A DNA stretch of 64,000 nt from the NCBI RefSeq assembly GCF_002119525.1, contig NZ_CP017917.1:558001-622000 (forward strand). The letters are read 5' to 3'. A program made the translations under genes and the position numbers. The DNA comes from Vibrio syngnathi. GTDB taxonomy: Bacteria; Pseudomonadota; Gammaproteobacteria; Enterobacterales; Vibrionaceae. The notes below the pieces were generated by a model that searched no databases, was not told where the DNA came from, and was given only the letters and a program-made list of their open reading frames with translations. Within the stretch, counting starts at the first letter, position 1, and every line of letters begins with the position of its first letter. Shown piece by piece: positions 9,034-18,600 of this stretch.

Positions 9034-9079
9034 AAACGAGCCTGAGCCTGTGTGATACCACAAGTTCCGGCTTGTTTTT
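9034..9079 (+). terminator. Terminator after the oxidoreductase gene
   Basis: AAACGAGCC pairs with GGCTTGTTT (9 bp with one G-U), with a 26-nt loop, followed by TT. It lies 38 nt after the stop codon. Confidence 0.6.
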
Positions 9080-9434
9080 GCATTCGACAAAGCGATGTAT
9101 GAAACCTTATTTATTACATTCCCCTGTCAAATTAGTGCCTATCAACGGATACAATACATCAATGAGCTTTCTAACTGAGCCACTGTAAACAAGCTACTGT
9201 TAACAAACTATCGCAAACAAACCGAGCATATTGTGAAATTACTTCCTCTCTTAAAGCAACCTCGAATCCACTGACGTCTCTTTAGTTTCTGCGACATTAC
9301 GATCATTTCAACTGTGACTACACTATTGATGTATTAGGGCACCCAGTGCTACTACGTCAGCGAAGTTGTGCACGTTGAATCTGTATTGTCGAATATATTG
9401 ATATTTAACTAATAAAGATTAATCAGAGGTAAAA
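9080..9434. other. Intergenic region upstream of the acyltransferase gene
   Basis: No open reading frame, RNA gene or clear dyad was recognised here. The last 30 bases hold AATATATTGATATTTAACTA and an AGAGGT ribosome site before 9435, so it presumably contains the acyltransferase promoter; exact boxes were not assigned. Confidence 0.4.
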
Positions 9435-10070
9435 ATGCAAAACAAGCATTGGTCCAAATTCGAATTGCTGCATGAAGTCGTAACCAACCCCAATATTCAT
9501 GTAAAAGGTCAACACAGTTATTACAGCGATTGCTGGGATAATGGCTTCGAACAATCGGTAGTGCGCTATTTACATGGTGACGAAGTTAGCCGTCAGTGGG
9601 TGCCTCGATGGGAAATCGACGAGCTTTACATCGGTGATTATGTCTGCATTGGTGCCGAGGTCGTGATTTTGATGGGCGGCAACCATACACACAGAGTCGA
9701 CTGGTTTTCGCTGTATCCATTTATGGATGTCATCGACGACGCCTACATTGGGAAAGGCGACACTCATATTGAAGATGGTGTTTGGCTTGGTATGCGAGCC
9801 ATGATAATGCCCGGAGTAACGATCGGGGAGGGAGCCGTTATAGCGGCGAACAGTGTTGTTACCAAAGATGTCGAAGCTTACAGTATTGTTGGTGGTTCTC
9901 CTGCAAAAGTCGTTAAGTACCGCTTTGATGAGTCCGTTATTGATGAGCTCATCTCAATGAAAATCTACGAGTGGCCAACAGAGAAGTTTGAGGCATTAAG
10001 AAAGCACTTATGTGATTCAGATTTTACAAAGTTAAAGCAGGCGATTGAGGATTATGACAACAGATTGTAG
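9435..10070 (+). CDS. Hexapeptide xenobiotic acyltransferase (type B CAT / Vat-like)
   Basis: The 211-residue protein matches the xenobiotic acetyltransferase branch of left-handed beta-helix enzymes. Visible are NPNIHVKGQHSYYSDCWDNGFE near the N-terminus, YIGDYVCIGAEVVILMGG, the catalytic-His loop NHTHRVDWFSLYPF, and hexapeptide turns in DGVWLGMRAMIMPGVTIGEG followed by GAVIAANSVVTKDVEAYSIVGGSPAKVVKYRF. The His in NHTHR corresponds to the general base that deprotonates the acceptor hydroxyl in CatB and VatD. It would transfer acetyl from acetyl-CoA to a hydroxylated compound. Chromosomal CatB-like enzymes occur widely and need not confer drug resistance. No integron site or IS is nearby. Confidence 0.82.
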   Translation: MQNKHWSKFELLHEVVTNPNIHVKGQHSYYSDCWDNGFEQSVVRYLHGDEVSRQWVPRWEIDELYIGDYVCIGAEVVILMGGNHTHRVDWFSLYPFMDVIDDAYIGKGDTHIEDGVWLGMRAMIMPGVTIGEGAVIAANSVVTKDVEAYSIVGGSPAKVVKYRFDESVIDELISMKIYEWPTEKFEALRKHLCDSDFTKLKQAIEDYDNRL

Positions 10071-10209
10071 AGCACGAACAGAACGGAAGATTTTTTTAGG
10101 AAGATCTGTGTCATATTTATATTGAAAAACACGTTAAATCAGTCCGTTACCTTGCAATACTCAACATGGTGTACCAATCTTATCTCATAAGCATGGATAA
10201 GGATTGTGT

Positions 10210-11856
10210 ATGCCCGCAAGTTCAATGAAAAACAAAGGGGTGGTGGGGAAAGTCCTACTTCCTTCTTTACTTATAAATCTTCTCTCTCTTGCCGTTCCGT
10301 TAACGGTTTTACAAATTTACGATCGTATTTTACCTAACCAAAGTTACGGTACTGCCACTTTGTTGTTGGCGGGTGCAGCGTTGGCTGTTGCCATGGAAGC
10401 ATTAATCCGGTTTGTGCGTACTTGGCTTTTGTCAGCCGCGGCCAGCAATACCGAGAAAGCGACCTATCAAACCTTGGTTGAAAGAGTAACAACGGCTTCA
10501 TCAGGCCATCTTCGCCACATTGGTGTTGGCGGCGTGGAAGAGGGGTTGGGTTCCGTATCAAAAGTCAAAGACTGGTATTCTGGTGGGGTAATAGCTGGCT
10601 TTATCGACTTACCTTTTGCACTGATCTTCTTGGGGTTGGTGGCTTACATTGGCGGCGAGCTGGTGGCGATACCTTTGGCAGTTTGGCTTATTACTCTCGG
10701 AATCGTTTGGTTATCTTCTATTCGTGTTAAAAGCCTAAGTGAAGAAGCCTCTCAAGATGAGCAGGAGCGAAAAGCGTTCTTGATTTTGCTGAGCCAAACC
10801 ATTCAGGGAATCAAACGTCAGGCCGTTGAGTCTCGAATCTTCAATCAGTTTAAATCCCTCAATAACGTTCGTTCTCAGTCTAAAGCGAGAGAAGAAGAAC
10901 AAAACGCGTTCGCACAAGAGTGTATTCAACTCGCAGCATTAGCGACGTCAGTTTTACTCGTGATTACGGGTAGCTTGTGGGTATTGGATGGTCAATTGAC
11001 CACTGGTGGGTTGGCAGCATGTTCTATCTTATCAGGCAGAGCGGTTGCGCCGTTAAGCGCTCTGGTTGGCGTTCGAATCAAGCTTAATTCAATACACAGT
11101 GCCAATCAGGCAATAGAAAAGCTGAGTGACTTGTCGTTATCTGAGTCTTTAGATTCTAAGCAACCTGAGATCCATTTATCTGACTTTGAGACTTTGGAAA
11201 TCAAACAAGCGACCGTTGAAAGATATGGCGAACTCGCTCATGCAGATGTGATGCTGAAGAAAGGTGAGTTGGTTTTGTTAGAGAGTGAAGACCGCCATAC
11301 CAACAGTCATTTATTATCTTCGATTGCAGGTATTGATGATCTGAAAGCGGGCGAGTGCTTCATTAATGGCGCTGCCGTTTCAATTGCATCCGTAACCAAC
11401 ATTGCTGCCTACTGTGGCGTGAAAGGACAACTGGTGTCGGGGACTATTCTCGACAACTTATGTGGCTTTGATCCCGAGAGAACACAAGGCGCCAATGACT
11501 ATGCTAAGCGTTTGGGTTTAACCAAAGAGATTACTCGATTACCTGATGGACTAGAGACACAAATTGGCCATACGAGTGCTTCTTTGTTGAGTATGGGTAA
11601 CGTGAAAATGCTCAACATCGCGGCTCAATTGGCAAGTGATAAACCCATAATCATGTTGGAAAGGCCGGATTCTTCACTTGATTTAGACGCCCTTGGGAAT
11701 CTAGCTAAGGTGTTGGAAGAAGAAGTGACGGCAGGACGCACTATACTGATGGTGAGCTACCATTCGAAACTTCGCGAATTAGCTAATCGAATCATTACAG
11801 TGGAAAGTCGAACCATTACGGTCGAAAGCGAGATCAAGCAGGAGGTCGTAATATGA
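10210..11856 (+). CDS. Type I secretion ABC half-transporter with degenerate ATPase domain
   Basis: The 548-residue protein starts at ATG 10210 (AAGGA 7 nt upstream); a TTG two codons earlier is also open. It begins directly with the ABC exporter membrane domain (SLAVPLTVLQIYDRILPN, typical of HlyB/LapB) and lacks any N-terminal peptidase-like domain. The nucleotide-binding domain is badly degraded: the Walker A position (about residues 356-367, ESEDRHTNSH) has no GxxGxGKS/T, the signature LSGGQ reads LSMGN (460-464), and Walker B reads IIMLER (480-485), replacing both Asp and catalytic Glu. The switch His (SYH) remains. It should not bind ATP normally. It is the first gene of an overlapping three-gene operon and probably forms a heterodimer with the next product. 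Confidence 0.8.
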   Translation: MPASSMKNKGVVGKVLLPSLLINLLSLAVPLTVLQIYDRILPNQSYGTATLLLAGAALAVAMEALIRFVRTWLLSAAASNTEKATYQTLVERVTTASSGHLRHIGVGGVEEGLGSVSKVKDWYSGGVIAGFIDLPFALIFLGLVAYIGGELVAIPLAVWLITLGIVWLSSIRVKSLSEEASQDEQERKAFLILLSQTIQGIKRQAVESRIFNQFKSLNNVRSQSKAREEEQNAFAQECIQLAALATSVLLVITGSLWVLDGQLTTGGLAACSILSGRAVAPLSALVGVRIKLNSIHSANQAIEKLSDLSLSESLDSKQPEIHLSDFETLEIKQATVERYGELAHADVMLKKGELVLLESEDRHTNSHLLSSIAGIDDLKAGECFINGAAVSIASVTNIAAYCGVKGQLVSGTILDNLCGFDPERTQGANDYAKRLGLTKEITRLPDGLETQIGHTSASLLSMGNVKMLNIAAQLASDKPIIMLERPDSSLDLDALGNLAKVLEEEVTAGRTILMVSYHSKLRELANRIITVESRTITVESEIKQEVVI

Positions 11857-14123
11857 ATCGTTTAGATACTAGTGACCGCTCAGATACGAGCAACCGTCCA
11901 GACACGAGTGATCGACAAGAGGTACTGAACCATTTAGAAACCGAAAGCCTTTCTGTTCTTAAGCAGTTGGAAGTTAACGCTAATATTCAGTTGTTCGCAC
12001 ATCAATGGGTCGATGAGAATGGCATTGAATCAATCGACGATATGTTTGCCATGTTCGACAGGCTTGCATTGCCCTATCGCTTGGTTGCCAACCTAGATGA
12101 AGTTGGCGAACACAAACTCGTATTACTGGTGCTTGGTGAACATGAGTTGGTCTCTGGTCATATAGAATCGAAACAGTTTATTGCTTTTGATGCCAATGAA
12201 GACATTACCCAGATCCCACAGTTTTGCATTGTTATCGAAGGTCCACCACTAGAGAAGGCTTCTCCTGATTGGGTTGGCGAACGGCTACATGCGTTTCGCC
12301 CCATTATTCCTAAATTGCTTCTGGTCAGTTTTATCACTAACTTATTTGCGCTTGCCGTTCCTTTCATCACGATGTCGATCTATGACCATGTGATTGGTGG
12401 TGATGCAGGGCATGAGCTGCAAGGTATCGCCATTGGCGCGGCGTTGTTGTTTGTGATGATGGGTTGGTTAAGAACATTGCGTAGCCGAGTGTTTGCATCA
12501 GTTTCAAACCGAGTAAGTCGTGAGATATCTCAATCTCTTGTGCAGCGTCTACTTCGAAATAGCTATGCTCAAAATCAGCAAACAGCCTCGTCTAGTCAGC
12601 AAAACCAAGTGATGCTGTCAGAGCGTATTTCAGGTGTGCTATCGGGGCCATTAGGAAATGCGCTGTTTGATCTGCCATTCATTCTTATTTTTGTACTTGC
12701 GATAGGTGTATTAGGCGGATGGTTGGTACTGGTTCCAGTCATCTCTTTAATCCTATATTACTTGCTAGCAAAACGCTCGATACGCTCTAGCAGCAAGCGC
12801 TCAATGCAATCGACAGTGGCAGGTACGAATCGTCAAAACATGACTAATGAGCTGTCATCCAAGCTTGCCTTTATTCGCAGTGCTGGATTCTCAGAGCACT
12901 GGATTCAACGCTTCAAAAAGGCCAACCTTCTTGCGTCTACAGTGACGTTCAATCAATCGGTTCTCCAGAGTCGTTACACCTCGATTTACTACTTCATTGG
13001 TGTGGGGTCTACAATAGCTGTGATGGGGCTAGGCATAGGACTTATTTTTGAACAAGTGATGACACCCGGTGGTTTGATTGCTTCAATGATGTTGATATCT
13101 AAGGTGACTGGCCCTGCTCAGGTGTTGGCAAACAGCGCGATGCGTTTTAATAGCTTTAATCAATCCAAGCTGCAAGTGAACCGTATTTTGTCTCAGCCGT
13201 CCGAGCGAGAGTTCAGTTACCAGCATCACCCGTTGCCTGTGGTAGCGCCTAGCTTGAAGTTAGAGCAGGTGACTCTACGTTACCCTAAGCAGAGTCGCCC
13301 TGCCTTGAATGGTGTGAGTTTTGATATTGAAGCGGGTGAAATTGTCGCGATTACTGGCCCTTCTGGGAGCGGTAAATCAACATTAATTGAAGTGCTGTCT
13401 GGCTTACAGCCTATCCAAAACGGCATGGTCGAGCTTGAAGGCGTTAACCTCGTTCAATACGATCCGCAGCTTTATCGCCACTGGTGTTTCATTCGAGCCG
13501 CATATCCTGATTTGCTTACGCTGAGTATTCGAGAGTGGCTAAACGACGGCCATAAAGTTGAAGATCAGAAAATGATCTCTGCAATTGAAATGGTGGGCGG
13601 AAAGCGTTGGTTCGAGACATTATCAGGCGGGCTCGATACTTCCATCAGCAGTATTCAGCCGGACAGCCTTTTTGACATGTTGTCTGGCAGCGTCGCGCAG
13701 ATCCTCATTGACGCGAAAGCGCTGGTTTATGAATACCCCATGTTCTTAATGGATAATCCTGTGCCTGATGCTCACCCAAATGCTAAACGTATATTTGGTG
13801 AGTTTTTGACTTCGAAAAAAGGAAAAGCAACGGTGATCTACACGTCCCACGACCCGGATTTAATCAAGCTTGCCGATAAAGTCGTGGTATTAAATGAAGG
13901 TGCAGTGGTTTATGCCGGTCCATTAGAACCGGAGCAGTCTTCGAAGCAGGAACAGCCTTCAGAGCCTCAAGCTTCTCAAGAACCGCAGTTATCTGAGCAA
14001 CAGTTATCTCAAGAGTTACAGCTATCTCAAGAGCTACAGCAGTCAACTCAAGAGGCGTCTGCTCAACAAAATTCAGCCCAACAAGAACAATCAGAGTCTA
14101 AGCAGGGAGTCGCTAATGACTAA
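11853..14123 (+). CDS. Type I secretion ABC transporter with N-terminal domain and altered ATPase site
   Basis: The 756-residue protein starts four bases inside the previous gene (ATGA) with an AGGAGG ribosome site. Residues 1-25 repeat a TSDR/TSNR motif. About 26-140 form a soluble domain in the position of the C39-like domain of HlyB. A six-helix membrane domain with LFALAVPFITMSIYDHVIGG follows, then a nucleotide-binding domain. Walker A is intact (GPSGSGKS, residues 502-509) and Walker B Asp634 is present. The catalytic Glu is Asn635, and the signature reads LSGSVAQ (610-616) instead of LSGGQ. His666 is kept. The tail is a Gln/Glu/Ser-rich repeat (QLSQEL, QQLSQE) of about 65 residues, unlike standard HlyB/LapB proteins. 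It is the presumed ATP-binding partner in a secretion complex. Confidence 0.82.
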   Translation: MNRLDTSDRSDTSNRPDTSDRQEVLNHLETESLSVLKQLEVNANIQLFAHQWVDENGIESIDDMFAMFDRLALPYRLVANLDEVGEHKLVLLVLGEHELVSGHIESKQFIAFDANEDITQIPQFCIVIEGPPLEKASPDWVGERLHAFRPIIPKLLLVSFITNLFALAVPFITMSIYDHVIGGDAGHELQGIAIGAALLFVMMGWLRTLRSRVFASVSNRVSREISQSLVQRLLRNSYAQNQQTASSSQQNQVMLSERISGVLSGPLGNALFDLPFILIFVLAIGVLGGWLVLVPVISLILYYLLAKRSIRSSSKRSMQSTVAGTNRQNMTNELSSKLAFIRSAGFSEHWIQRFKKANLLASTVTFNQSVLQSRYTSIYYFIGVGSTIAVMGLGIGLIFEQVMTPGGLIASMMLISKVTGPAQVLANSAMRFNSFNQSKLQVNRILSQPSEREFSYQHHPLPVVAPSLKLEQVTLRYPKQSRPALNGVSFDIEAGEIVAITGPSGSGKSTLIEVLSGLQPIQNGMVELEGVNLVQYDPQLYRHWCFIRAAYPDLLTLSIREWLNDGHKVEDQKMISAIEMVGGKRWFETLSGGLDTSISSIQPDSLFDMLSGSVAQILIDAKALVYEYPMFLMDNPVPDAHPNAKRIFGEFLTSKKGKATVIYTSHDPDLIKLADKVVVLNEGAVVYAGPLEPEQSSKQEQPSEPQASQEPQLSEQQLSQELQLSQELQQSTQEASAQQNSAQQEQSESKQGVAND

Positions 14124-15429
14124 ACAATCTATCGAGAAGGGCAAGCGCTACGGTGAACTTGTTGAATCACAAAATACGGCTCGTACATTGGCGCTGGCCA
14201 CATGGTCGGTTGCCTTATGTGTTATTGCTTTTGCCACTTGGTCTGTCGTCACTCAAGTTGATGAAATTGCCAAAGCCAAAGGCGCAGTAATTCCAGAAGG
14301 CGAAAAGCAAGTACTTCAAAGCGCGATTGGCGGTAAGTTAAAGCAAATTCTCGTTAAAGAAGGCCAGTTGGTTGAGAAAGGCCAGCCGCTTGTTGAGTTT
14401 GATGCCACTTTCCAGCGTACCGCCCTTGAAGAGCTCAAGTCTCAACAAGTGACGCTTCTAGCCAGTGTGGAGCGTATGAATGCTCTGCTTGAACAACGCG
14501 AGCCTAACCTTGCTGAGTTCGAGGTCGATTACCCAGAGATCGTCAGCCAACAAAAAGCGCAGCTGAACGCGCAAAAAGCCCTGTACTTCCAAAAGCGAGT
14601 GGTGCTTGAGAAAGAGAGCGAGCAAATTGCAGAACAGCTTCGTAGTGTAGAAAAGGCCTTGCCGAGTTATGAGAAAGAGTTGAATGCGACTAAGCAAGAG
14701 TTGAACATACTAGAAAAGGGTTATAAATCGGGCAATATTTCACGCTTACGTGTGCTTGAAATGCGTCAAAAACTGGCCAGTATTGAGCAGAAAATTGAAG
14801 AAGCTCGTGGCAAGAAGTCGGTATTGATTAGACAAGCTGACAGTAATGATCAAAAAATCATACAACTTCTTGCGGAGGCAAAAGCTAAAGTGAGCGATGA
14901 TCGTTCTAAAGCCGTATCTGACTTATCAGCCCTGAACGCGAGAGTACGCTCAAGCCAAGCAAAATTGACCAACACCATGTTGGTGTCGCCGTTACAAGGT
15001 TTGGTGCAAAGTCTGCCAAGCACACGAAACGGTGGTGTTATTCAGCCGGGTGGGACAGTGGTAGAGATCGTCCCTGTTGGTGGGAAAGCTGACTTTAAAG
15101 CCCGTTTATCACCAAGAGATATTGGTTTTGTGAGTGTAGGGCAGCCGACTCGAATCAAGATTGATGCGTTTGATTACAGCCGCTTTGGGGCATTAAAAGG
15201 AGCGGTAGAGAGTATTTCGCCAACCACAAGTCAAAGCGAACGTGGCGAGATCTATTATGAAGTAGTTGTCTCGGTGGATGTTCCTTATTTCCGTGATAAT
15301 CCGGAGAGTTTTTCTATCTTGCCTGGTATGACGGGCGAGGTAGATATCACCACCGGTGAGAAATCTGTATTCCAGTATCTATGGAAGCCGATTTACACCA
15401 ATGTGAGTGTTGCTTTTGGTGAGCGTTAA
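14116..15429 (+). CDS. HlyD-family periplasmic adaptor of the type I secretion system
   Basis: The 437-residue protein has a short cytoplasmic N-terminus, one transmembrane helix (about residues 29-48, LATWSVALCVIAFATWSVV), a lipoyl half-motif (GAVIPEGEKQVLQSAIGGKLKQILVKEG), a long coiled coil (about 100-290) and the second lipoyl half (VSPLQGLVQSLPS). The C-terminal part holds the HlyD signature region with GMTGEVDITTGEKSVFQYLWKP. It should bridge the ABC complex to a TolC-type outer-membrane channel. The start lies 8 nt inside the preceding gene with GGGAG upstream, so the three genes form one tightly coupled operon. No TolC homologue is part of this operon. A MITE begins 5 bases after the stop. 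Confidence 0.88.
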   Translation: MTKQSIEKGKRYGELVESQNTARTLALATWSVALCVIAFATWSVVTQVDEIAKAKGAVIPEGEKQVLQSAIGGKLKQILVKEGQLVEKGQPLVEFDATFQRTALEELKSQQVTLLASVERMNALLEQREPNLAEFEVDYPEIVSQQKAQLNAQKALYFQKRVVLEKESEQIAEQLRSVEKALPSYEKELNATKQELNILEKGYKSGNISRLRVLEMRQKLASIEQKIEEARGKKSVLIRQADSNDQKIIQLLAEAKAKVSDDRSKAVSDLSALNARVRSSQAKLTNTMLVSPLQGLVQSLPSTRNGGVIQPGGTVVEIVPVGGKADFKARLSPRDIGFVSVGQPTRIKIDAFDYSRFGALKGAVESISPTTSQSERGEIYYEVVVSVDVPYFRDNPESFSILPGMTGEVDITTGEKSVFQYLWKPIYTNVSVAFGER

Positions 15430-15434
15430 TACTG

Positions 15435-15612
15435 GGGCGTGTTGATCTTTCGAGCTGATTTTTGCAGCAAACGCTGCCCGAAGAGTTCGGCTAAAAGGGT
15501 TTTACTCTTTGTTGAGAGGGATTTGCTTAGAATAACTAGGCTACTTCCCCCTCGCTGCGATTAAAACGCTTTTATATTGAACAAAATTTAACCGCGAAAG
15601 GTCAACACGCTC
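15435..15612. mobile_element. MITE copy 1 (178 bp, non-coding, terminal inverted repeats)
   Basis: The ends are GGGCGTGTTGATCTTTCG on the left and the complement of GAGCGTGTTGACCTTTCG on the right, a 16/18 match. The interior has no long reading frame. The sequence matches the element at 63729-63992 along its length, except that it lacks an 86-bp central block. It was inserted between the HlyD-like stop codon and the shared terminator. Flanking bases do not form a clear target duplication here. Confidence 0.85.
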
Positions 15613-15637
15613 TAACCACTGCTAAATTAATCTAAAT

Positions 15638-15678
15638 AAAAAGCCGCGTTATTAACTAGCAATAACGCGGCTTTTTAT
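15638..15678. terminator. Bidirectional terminator between the secretion operon and the giant adhesin gene
   Basis: A perfect 16-bp stem (AAAAAGCCGCGTTATT / AATAACGCGGCTTTTT) with a 7-nt loop and A/T tracts on both sides serves both convergent transcription units. It is separated from the operon by the MITE. Confidence 0.9.
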
Positions 15679-15692
15679 TATCCATATTAATA

Positions 15693-18600
15693 CTAACTAT
15701 TTGGGTCTATGTCTGGTAACCCATCGACATCAAGGTGATGCTGGTGGTGATCATCATCTTGTTGCTGATCATGATGGTTATCTTCATTCTGATGTGTGAG
15801 TGTATCAGCCAAATCGCCATCCATACCAGCCTCCAGAGCAGTAGACACATCATCTTGAGCAAACACAATATCCATATCGTTAGGTAGGGCATCGTGGTCA
15901 GTTATGACATCTTGTGAACTATCTGGAAGTTGAATACCTAATGCGTGTAAGTAAGCCGCCGCGCCAAAAACTGGCGTAGTTGGATCAACACCCTCATCCG
16001 ATACTTGTATTGTGATATCCGCAGTCTCTATGATTGGCTCTGGCTCATCATGTTGTACCGGCGGAGGTGGTGGAGGAGCTGGAGATGCTATTGGATTTGT
16101 ATCACTATGGCCTGTGATATTCACCTCAATCGTATGATCTGCGGTGCCATCAGGAGACTTGATTATAATGGTGTCTTTAACGTGGTCTCCTGTATTTAAC
16201 GCATCAGTGGCTGCTAGGTTATTATCTAATTGATAAGTCCATGAGCCGTCAGCCGCTAACGCTACATGGCCATAAGTCCCTGCTATATGCGGATCTGCTG
16301 TGAATAGATTTTCACCGTGATCTGCATCCGCTAAGGTTAACGATCCCGTAATAGTGGATGTCGCATCATCTTCGATAAGGCTGCCACTTGATGTTGAATG
16401 CACAACACCATTGATAGTTGCAGCGTCATTTGTGCCTTCAACATTAACCGTAATGGTATCTGTTTTAACTAAATGGCCATTGACATACCCAAAAATATTA
16501 AAGGTTTCTTGTACTACTTCACCGCCTTTTAAAGCGTTTATGGCCGAATTAGAATAATGTGCATCACCATCGTGATCAACGTGATAAATCCAAGTGCCGC
16601 CGGTCGATATTTGTAAGAACCCGTAAGTCCCTTGCATATGATTAGGGCTAGCATCGGTGCCATCTTGATGTTCGTGCCATACAATGGATTGATTAACGCC
16701 GCCACTGACCATATGGGTTTCTAACTGGCCATTAACACTATAATCAACACCCGTGGCGCGGCCATCTTCTTTCACATCGCCTGTCATATCCGTTACGGTT
16801 AAGTGGAAATCATGAGAAGCCTGTGCACCGGCTAAGTCTGTTGCTGTCACTTTTATATCAAAGTCGCCATCGGCTGAATGTGGCGCTTTACCAGACAATG
16901 TGCCTGTGGCCGCATCAAATTTAAGCCATGAGGGTAACGCACTGCCATCACCCAAAGTTGCTGATAAGCTCAGGGTGTCTGAGTGATCAACATCGGTAAA
17001 AGCGTTTGTTGGCAGTACTACATGAATGGAAGTGCCATCACTACTATCATGTTGATTAATATCGTCAATATGATGTATCACTGGAGCATCATTTGTGCCT
17101 TTAATTTCGAGATGAAAAACTTGCTCAGAGGTAACCCCATTTGAATGAGGGAGACTAGAATGAGTGACGGACGCAATGGTGATTTTTTCGAGTGCAGATT
17201 CTCCAGCGCCTAATTGTTGTACGGAACTTGCCGAATTATTTAAGGTGAAGTGGCCTTTGAAATCATTGTCCCATGTGTAGGTTCCCATCGCGGTGGTTGC
17301 GTGCCAACCACTGGCGTCATGAGTTGCGGTAACGGCGCTTGCGCCATCGCCAATAACAACGCTAGTGATTTCTGGACGGTCGTCTTGATGCGCACTTCCT
17401 GTGAATGTCGCGTCGGGGTCAAAGATGCCTAAATTGAGAACGGTTTGGTAATTCCCTCCTTGGTCTTCGGTCATTTGTAGCTGGGGCGCTATTTGAGCCG
17501 CGTCATGGGAAACACCAGGGTTTAAACCATTGAGGGTGATAATCGGTTTATGATCAATATCTAAATGGAAATTAGCCGCTGCACTGGTTTGGCCACCGCT
17601 ATCTGTAGCGGTAAAACTAAAACTGGTATCTACCCCTCTATCCATGTGGATCAAGCCGGCTTTAATATCATCCATCGAAATTTCATTATGCGTACCGTCA
17701 AACGTTATGTACTTACCGTTTTCTACTTTATAGACATTGGCATGTCCAGATACTAGGTTAAGATGATCAATCGTGTCGCCATCTGCATCACTAAATTGAC
17801 CTTGCAGCATAGCGGGAGTGAGGACAAACTCGCTGGTTGACGCTGGTGCAAATTGATCAATATCATGCACCACGGGGGAGCTGTCGGTGCCTTGCCAGTT
17901 AAGATTTAAGCTTTTGCTGGTAGTTGCGCCATCGCTGTCGGTAGCGACTACTGCAAATTGACCAAAACTGATAGGGCTATCACCCTTATGTAAGGCATTG
18001 ACGCTCGCCACTGCTACAGCGTCAAAATGCGCGCTAGTATCTGCGGCATTCAGTACCGTTAAGCCACTTTTGGCCACATCGCCTGCATGCATTTGCCAAT
18101 GAAGCGTACCACTGGTGTAAGTCAAGCTGAGGTAGCCGGTTGGTGCGCTAATCGCAACACTAGAACCATCATGTGGTATCGCCAAACCTGCGACAGTGAG
18201 GCTTTGAATACTGCCAAGGTGGTCTGGGTCGCTTATAGCAACATTACCTTGGTTTGGCGTCCCGGTAATGGCACTCTGATCATCATGCAATCCACCACTT
18301 AAAATGCCGCTGATTGTGGGAGCATCATTTGTGCCTTTTATATTAACGACAATCTCTTGTGTTGTGCCATCACTCGCGGTAACGGTTATTTTATCCTGAA
18401 CGGACTCATGAGGGTTAAGGTGTTGAACTTTTGTTTGATCAATCTCATAGGTCCACTGATTGTTGACCATGGAAAAGTGACCATAAGCATTGGCGCCATC
18501 CAGGTTATGGAAGTCTGCAATTGTCGGGGTTTGCCCGGTATCCACATCCACAATATTGAGCGTGCCATGTGCAGACACATTATCACCAATATTTCCTTCA

